From NCBI GenBank assembly GCA_023269295.1, contig JAHFTU010000051.1, positions 1 to 8,600 of the forward strand: DNA of 8,600 nucleotides, in the 5' to 3' direction. This DNA comes from Candidatus Woesearchaeota archaeon (GTDB lineage Archaea > Nanobdellota > Nanobdellia > Woesearchaeales > UBA10216). A program made the position numbers and the translations under genes. The notes under the pieces are model-generated. The model did not search any database, was not told where the DNA came from, and saw only the letters and a list, made by a program, of their open reading frames with translations. Below, piece by piece: positions 5,880 through 8,600 of this stretch. The number at the start of each line of letters is the position of its first letter. Position 1 is the first letter of the stretch.

Positions 5880-5891
5880 GGTTTATAAACC
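5880..5891. promoter_or_regulatory. Palindromic TATA of elp3, possibly bidirectional
   Basis: A perfect 12-bp palindrome, ggtttataaacc, is centred about 28 nt upstream of the elp3 ATG, predicting a leaderless elp3 mRNA. Being symmetric, it could equally start a plus-strand transcript near 5911, just before the structured element at 5916. Its 10-bp core recurs at 8442-8451. Confidence 0.6.
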
Positions 5892-5915
5892 TTGTAGAAA
5901 ATAAAGAGAAAGAGA

Positions 5916-6068
5916 GGGCGCCGCGGGCGGGAATCGCACCCTGATTGTGCAAGGAGTTGCACCCGCATGACCTTCTTAGGAAGAAGGTCAATCAAGAAAC
6001 GTTTTTGGATTGAACCTTTTGCTTGCAAAAGGGTCACGCAGAGACTTTTTCTGCATCCGCGGCAGCCC
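5916..6068. ncRNA. Candidate structured RNA: multi-hairpin element with closing stem
   Basis: A long stem pairs 5916-5919 with 6065-6068 and 5920-5926 with 6057-6063, with one bulged A (6064): 4 bp, bulge, 7 bp. Inside lie, in order: 5927-5931/5962-5966 (gcggg/cccgc, 5 bp) enclosing 5947-5952/5957-5962 (6 bp, loop ggag); 5968-5977/5981-5990 (10 bp perfect, 3-nt loop); an imperfect palindrome 5991-6010; 6011-6022/6025-6036 (11 of 12 paired); and 6038-6042/6050-6054 (5 bp). Plus strand: a TATA at 5880-5891 and T-rich 6080-6090 would frame an RNA, and the 6011-6036 hairpin would carry a G(CUUG)C loop. Minus strand: an A/T-rich box (6081-6090) lies upstream and a pyrimidine tract (5916-5898) follows. 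GGGTGCGATTCCC at 5941-5929 recalls a tRNA T-arm, but tRNA hallmarks are missing. Strand and function are unknown; a real structured element is likely. Confidence 0.5.
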
Positions 6069-6297
6069 CAACACCCTTCTATTTTTATTCTAGATAACTT
6101 TTGCTAAAGAAAAGTTGAAAATTTTTCACCTAGACTGAATACGTTTAAGTAACTGCCGTAAACTTTTCAAAAAATTCAGGATTTTTTGAATATCTTCCTA
6201 TACTTCCGAAATTTTTTAGTGCAAAAATCGAATAAAAGAGAAAATATTAAATACTAGTTACTCGTTTTAGCTAAACAACGAGGGGTTGGACTCTTGG
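6069..6297. other. AT-rich intergenic stretch with two simple hairpins
   Basis: No coding frame is convincing here. Two inverted repeats stand out: 6096-6102 with 6110-6116 (aactttt/aaaagtt, 7-nt loop) and 6166-6175 with 6181-6190 (10 perfect bp, ttcaaaaaat/attttttgaa, 5-nt loop). An A/T-rich box tattaaata (6244-6252) could be a plus-strand TATA with a start near 6275. This stretch separates the membrane-protein gene from the structured element upstream of elp3. Confidence 0.35.
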
Positions 6298-6327
6298 GCG
6301 GAGACTGTTTCTGCCTTTTTCTTTTTT
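6298..6327 (+). terminator. Hairpin plus T-tract, terminator-like
   Basis: A short stem (6297-6304 with 6308-6315, including G-T wobbles on the plus strand) runs directly into T5-C-T6 (6316-6327). With the possible TATA at 6244-6252 this would delimit a small plus-strand RNA of about 50 nt. T-runs alone can terminate archaeal transcription. Weakly supported. Confidence 0.25.
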
Positions 6328-6338
6328 GCCATTAAATT

Positions 6339-6890
6339 CTAGTGCAACAGTCCGGCCAGCCTTGGTGCTACTGCGATGAAAAGCATCGCATTTACCAGGA
6401 GGCTGCTGCCCACGTACGCCGCAGCATAAGCCGGCTCTTCACCCATAAGCAGGTTAATGGGGCTTGTGATAAGATAGTAAACTGCCACCAGCGAAATGCC
6501 AAGAATCTTAATCGGCACCTGCGAGAAAGCATGGGCAAGGGTGGCAATTATAATAATGCCTGCAAATGAGACGACAATCCTGAAGTCCAGCCTCAGCGAG
6601 AAAAGCTTTGCAAAAAAGGTTGAAGCTAGTCCTACAAAAATCCCGGCAGGCGCGCCATAAGCGGCTGCTGTCAGTATTGTGCCAAGCTTTACAAGGTCAA
6701 GGTGGAGCGGTGTCCTGACGTAAGCGTTGTATATTTCTGCCACGCTCGCCGCAAAAATGAAAACCAGCACCCAAAAGGCCATCCTTGAAGCGGCAAAAAG
6801 CACTAGAAGGAAAGCGGCGGCCAGAATCGCAATCCTGACTCTCTTGTCTATCTTTTTGTAATGGCTAACCACGCTGCTTAGCGCTTTCAT
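6339..6890 (-). CDS. Polytopic membrane protein, ECF S-component/MreD-like topology
   Basis: A 183-residue integral membrane protein with about six hydrophobic segments (roughly 18-34, 36-53, 66-90, 103-122, 126-146, 156-176) after a short basic N-terminus (KKIDKRVR), so the N-terminus should be cytoplasmic. The size, the small-residue-rich segment TAAAYGAPAGIFVGLAS (74-90) and the overall layout recall substrate-binding S components of ECF transporters or MreD-like proteins, but no diagnostic motif is visible and no ECF ATPase or T component is nearby. The ATG at 6890 is about 29 nt from a TATA, so it is probably leaderless and transcribed separately from the gene 48 bp upstream. Substrate unknown. 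Confidence 0.75.
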   Translation of the reverse strand: MKALSSVVSHYKKIDKRVRIAILAAAFLLVLFAASRMAFWVLVFIFAASVAEIYNAYVRTPLHLDLVKLGTILTAAAYGAPAGIFVGLASTFFAKLFSLRLDFRIVVSFAGIIIIATLAHAFSQVPIKILGISLVAVYYLITSPINLLMGEEPAYAAAYVGSSLLVNAMLFIAVAPRLAGLLH

Positions 6891-6915
6891 AAGCTGCGCG
6901 TGGAGTTCCGGCTGC

Positions 6916-6923
6916 TAAATAAA
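6916..6923 (-). promoter_or_regulatory. TATA box of the membrane-protein gene
   Basis: tttattta on the minus strand, centred 29-30 nt upstream of the ATG at 6890 and inside the gap after the thioredoxin reductase stop. It implies an independent, near-leaderless transcript. Confidence 0.5.
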
Positions 6924-6938
6924 GGTTTCCCTCAGCTG

Positions 6939-7862
6939 TCAGTAGCCCTTTGCTTCGCTGCCGAGGTATTTGAAGACGCTGAGGACTGCCTTGACGCCCT
7001 CGCCGGCTGCCACGATTATTTGCTTCTCCGGAACATCGGTAACATCGCCGGCAGCGAATATTCCAGGAACAGAAGTAAGGTTAGTGGTGAAATTCTCGGT
7101 GTGAATGGCTATTTCGTTCCACTTGTTCTTTTCAGTGAGCCTGTCAAAGTCAACGCTCGGGATGTAGCCGATTTCAACAAAGACACCCTGCACGCTTACG
7201 TCCTTTTCACTGCTGCCCTGATTGAATTTTACGCCGCTAACTGATTTTTCGCCCAGGATTTCTGCGGTTCTGGAGCTGTTAAAAACTGTTATCTTTTTGC
7301 TTTTCCTTATGCTGCCAATCATAATTGCATCCCCAATAAGCCCGGGGTTGATGTTGATGATGTAAACCTTCCCTGAATATTTAGCGGCAAGCAGGGCAGC
7401 GTCCATGGCAGAATTGCCGCCCCCGATAACTGCAACGTCCTTGCCTGCGAAGAGCGGCGCGTCGCAGGTTGCGCAGTAGGTAACGCCCTTCCTGTACAGC
7501 CTGTCTTCCCCAGGCACGTTAAGCTTCCTGGGCTTTTTGCCGGATGCTATGAGCACTGTTCTCGTTTCGTACTTTGCTGCTGCTGTTTTCACGACAAAAT
7601 TCCTGCCGCTTTTCACAATTCCAATCGCTTTTTCGCCCTCCTTAACATCAATGCCGTACTTGCTTATGTGCTTCTCGAAAAAGCTGGAAAGCTCGGACCC
7701 GTTTGTGGCAGGGAAGCCAAGGTAGTTTTCAATGTCAGCGCTTATCGCTGTCTGGCCGCCAATATTCTCTGCAATGACAACAAAGCTTACCTTTTGCCTG
7801 GCAGCATAGACAGCTGCTGCAAGGGCAGCCGGGCCTCCGCCTATTATGACAAGGTCGTACAT
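6939..7862 (-). CDS. trxB: Thioredoxin reductase-like FAD disulfide oxidoreductase
   Basis: A 307-residue flavoprotein of the low-molecular-weight thioredoxin reductase family. The FAD Rossmann motif is IIGGGPAALAAAVYAAR (6-22), followed by the GGQTA loop (35-39). The redox disulfide is CATC (130-133) in the usual YCATCDAP context. A second nucleotide-binding motif VIGGGNSAMDAA (145-156) follows, and the C-terminal FAD contact is GIFAAGDVTD (267-276). The segment after the second Rossmann strand, where NADPH-specific enzymes carry HRRxxxR, reads IININPGLIGDA (168-179), so ordinary NADPH use is doubtful. Archaeal relatives that do not use NADPH are known, such as the Thermoplasma enzyme and the F420-dependent enzyme of methanogens. 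A GGTG Shine-Dalgarno sequence lies 8 nt before the ATG, and the gene starts 17 nt after the zinc-ribbon gene, so the two are probably one operon. No thioredoxin is in the window. Confidence 0.9.
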   Translation of the reverse strand: MYDLVIIGGGPAALAAAVYAARQKVSFVVIAENIGGQTAISADIENYLGFPATNGSELSSFFEKHISKYGIDVKEGEKAIGIVKSGRNFVVKTAAAKYETRTVLIASGKKPRKLNVPGEDRLYRKGVTYCATCDAPLFAGKDVAVIGGGNSAMDAALLAAKYSGKVYIININPGLIGDAIMIGSIRKSKKITVFNSSRTAEILGEKSVSGVKFNQGSSEKDVSVQGVFVEIGYIPSVDFDRLTEKNKWNEIAIHTENFTTNLTSVPGIFAAGDVTDVPEKQIIVAAGEGVKAVLSVFKYLGSEAKGY

Positions 7863-7879
7863 TTTACCAGCACCATTTT

Positions 7880-8110
7880 TTATTTTTTTGACTTCTTCCG
7901 CATTTTTTTCTTGGCGGCAGCTGTTTTTCCATTTGATGACTTTTTAGACTTTTTACCACCAACAAACGCGCCATGCAGCCTGCAAACGCAGTTGCCCCTG
8001 GCACTGTAGCACTTGCCGCATTCATCTTCCAGCATGAAGCCGCAGCTGGGGCACATCATCCTGTGATGGGAACGGTAACCACAGCGTCCGCACACGTATA
8101 GCTTAACCAT
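7880..8110 (-). CDS. Small double zinc-ribbon protein with Lys-rich tail
   Basis: A 76-residue protein. Eight cysteines form two likely zinc sites: CGRCG (Cys8, Cys11) with CPSCG (Cys20, Cys23), and CGKC (Cys31, Cys34) with CVC (Cys41, Cys43). The last 26 residues are a Lys/Ser/Ala tail (GGKKSKKSS...KKKSKK), which suggests contact with nucleic acid or the ribosome. ATG 8110 is used; a TTG two codons upstream is less likely. AGGAG (8120-8124) sits 9 nt before the start, and a TATA at 8152-8160 predicts a leader of about 20 nt. It precedes trxB by 17 nt, so it is probably the first gene of a two-gene operon. I cannot assign a named family. Confidence 0.75.
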   Translation of the reverse strand: MVKLYVCGRCGYRSHHRMMCPSCGFMLEDECGKCYSARGNCVCRLHGAFVGGKKSKKSSNGKTAAAKKKMRKKSKK

Positions 8111-8151
8111 TTGCAATCGCTCCTGCTATGGCAACTGCAGTAGGATTTTGG

Positions 8152-8160
8152 CTTTATAAG
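8152..8160 (-). promoter_or_regulatory. TATA box of the zinc-ribbon/trxB operon
   Basis: cttataaag on the minus strand, centred about 46 nt from ATG 8110. The transcript would carry a leader of about 20 nt containing AGGAG, unlike the leaderless genes elsewhere in the window. It starts just after the stop of the upstream small gene. Confidence 0.5.
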
Positions 8161-8161
8161 C

Positions 8162-8332
8162 TTAGTGTTTAAGATTCACGGCATGCTTTGTTATTTTAAG
8201 GCTGCAGCTGTGGTGCTTCTGGCACCAGTCCTGGCATTTCTTGGCAAGTTCATTTGTTTCGTAGGAAAAGCCGCACTCTTCGCAGATGTAAAACTCCCTT
8301 TCTTCGCTGCCTTTAGTAAGCTTCTTAACCAT
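8162..8332 (-). CDS. Small Cys/His zinc-finger-like protein
   Basis: A 56-residue protein with FYICEECGFSY (Cys17, Cys20), then KKCQDWCQKHHSC (Cys33, Cys37, His40/41, Cys43) and ITKHAV. The pattern CEECG...A.KC..WC..H.SC...I.KHA resembles a family of tiny zinc-binding proteins that I believe is common in small archaeal and bacterial genomes; function unknown. The frame is open to ATG 8359, but that codon lies almost on the only nearby TATA-like box (8361-8369, aaaaattta on the minus strand). ATG 8332, about 33 nt away, is therefore preferred. It is transcribed in the same direction as the zinc-ribbon/trxB pair and sits 51 nt upstream of it. Confidence 0.7.
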   Translation of the reverse strand: MVKKLTKGSEEREFYICEECGFSYETNELAKKCQDWCQKHHSCSLKITKHAVNLKH

Positions 8333-8440
8333 TTTCCCGGCAGTTGCAGCATCTGGCATGATAAATTTTTTGCAACAGCAGCCCGTTGCCGCTTGGCGTG
8401 CTCTTTGTCTGAGTTTGACCTATATTTGCGGCTACAGAAA

Positions 8441-8500
8441 TGTTTATAAACAAGAATTCTTTGGGTTTTGTGTAGTTAAGTGGTAATATTGGAGGGGTGG
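8441..8500 (+). promoter_or_regulatory. Palindromic TATA and strong Shine-Dalgarno of the last gene
   Basis: A perfect 12-bp palindrome tgtttataaaca (8441-8452) predicts a plus-strand start near 8472 and a leader of about 34 nt. The leader contains ggaggggtgg (8491-8500), two overlapping Shine-Dalgarno matches 10 and 5 nt before the ATG. Being symmetric, the box might also serve the minus-strand gene at 8332. Confidence 0.6.
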
Positions 8501-8505
8501 TAGTG

Positions 8506-8600
8506 ATGGACAAAATGAAGCTATTGGAAGAGCTAAAGCAGCGAATAATGTCAAACAGCGGCATACAGGATGAGCAGCTGGCTGCAGAGATAGCAAGAAA
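8506..8600 (+). CDS. Start of an unidentified gene, truncated by the window edge
   Basis: 31 complete codons beginning MDKMKLLEELKQRIMS and continuing through SGIQDEQLAAEIARK to the window edge. The strong Shine-Dalgarno sequence and TATA make the start convincing. The visible part is an amphipathic, charged helix with no motif, so no family can be given. The presence of a leader with a very good ribosome-binding site suggests higher or separately controlled translation compared with the leaderless genes here. Confidence 0.7.
   Translation, partial: MDKMKLLEELKQRIMSNSGIQDEQLAAEIAR

Noticed and set aside
5858..6037. A 60-codon N-terminal extension of Elp3
   Set aside because: It would be translated from across the TATA box and through the structured element, and it resembles no Elp3 N-terminus; ATG 5857 is properly spaced from the TATA.
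5919..6063. tRNA gene on the minus strand (7-bp acceptor-like stem, unpaired G then CC, GGGTGCGATTCCC like a T-arm), perhaps with introns
   Set aside because: Position 8 would be A instead of the near-universal U, the D-loop lacks GG, the T-loop reads TGC instead of TTC, the T-stem pairs over only three bases unless an insertion is removed, and no credible anticodon loop can be placed. tRNAscan-SE with intron detection would settle it.
6267..6332. A 21-residue minus-strand frame starting MAKKKKAETVSAQ, just after the membrane-protein stop
   Set aside because: No Shine-Dalgarno sequence, no motif, and it overlaps the hairpin/T-tract; the Lys run comes from an A/T-rich tract. It could be a real microprotein but cannot be supported here.

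Overview
The window looks archaeal. Most genes have an AT-rich TATA element centred about 27-30 nt upstream of the start codon, which implies leaderless or near-leaderless mRNAs. The housekeeping genes are archaeal types: a prokaryotic Elp3, an NSUN-type RNA m5C methyltransferase, and a VapBC pair whose antitoxin is of the DUF217/PF02697 type. Tight packing, convergent genes that touch or overlap, and many tiny Cys-rich proteins would fit a small-genome (DPANN-like) lineage, but that placement is an inference.

Layout. Positions 1-239 hold the first codons of a gene leaving to the left, a hairpin-rich stretch that may be its structured leader, a TATA box and a tandem palindromic operator. Positions 240-1377 (+) are a two-gene operon: an MNT-like nucleotidyltransferase-fold protein and a small helical partner. 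Its end overlaps the end of an RNA m5C methyltransferase (1355-2353, -). Positions 2396-3194 (-) hold a second, unrelated nucleotidyltransferase-fold gene (AbiEii-like, with an Asp-to-Asn change in the DxD motif) and a 54-residue partner. Positions 3246-3370 hold a tandemly duplicated pair of bulged-A hairpins with fully compensatory base changes. Then come vapB-vapC (3485-4119, +) with a TATA-overlapping operator, and elp3 (4121-5857, -).

Positions 5858-6338 contain no convincing gene. They hold a 153-nt multi-hairpin element closed by a long stem (5916-6068), then AT-rich sequence with further hairpins. After that, all on the minus strand, come a polytopic membrane protein (6339-6890), a thioredoxin reductase-like flavoprotein lacking the usual NADPH 2'-phosphate motif (6939-7862), and two small zinc-ribbon proteins (7880-8110 and 8162-8332). 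A gene with a strong ribosome-binding site starts at 8506 (+) and runs off the end.

Together: the left half interleaves RNA-modification housekeeping genes (NSUN, Elp3) with three compact two-gene modules of toxin-antitoxin type. The right half is a redox/zinc cluster. The most unusual content is non-coding. Three hairpin-dense segments (37-187, 3246-3370, 5916-6068) each begin roughly 25 nt from a near-symmetric TATA box, on the side opposite a protein gene, as if shared TATA boxes fired divergently into structured RNAs. The duplicated bulged-A hairpins are the best-supported candidate for something undescribed.
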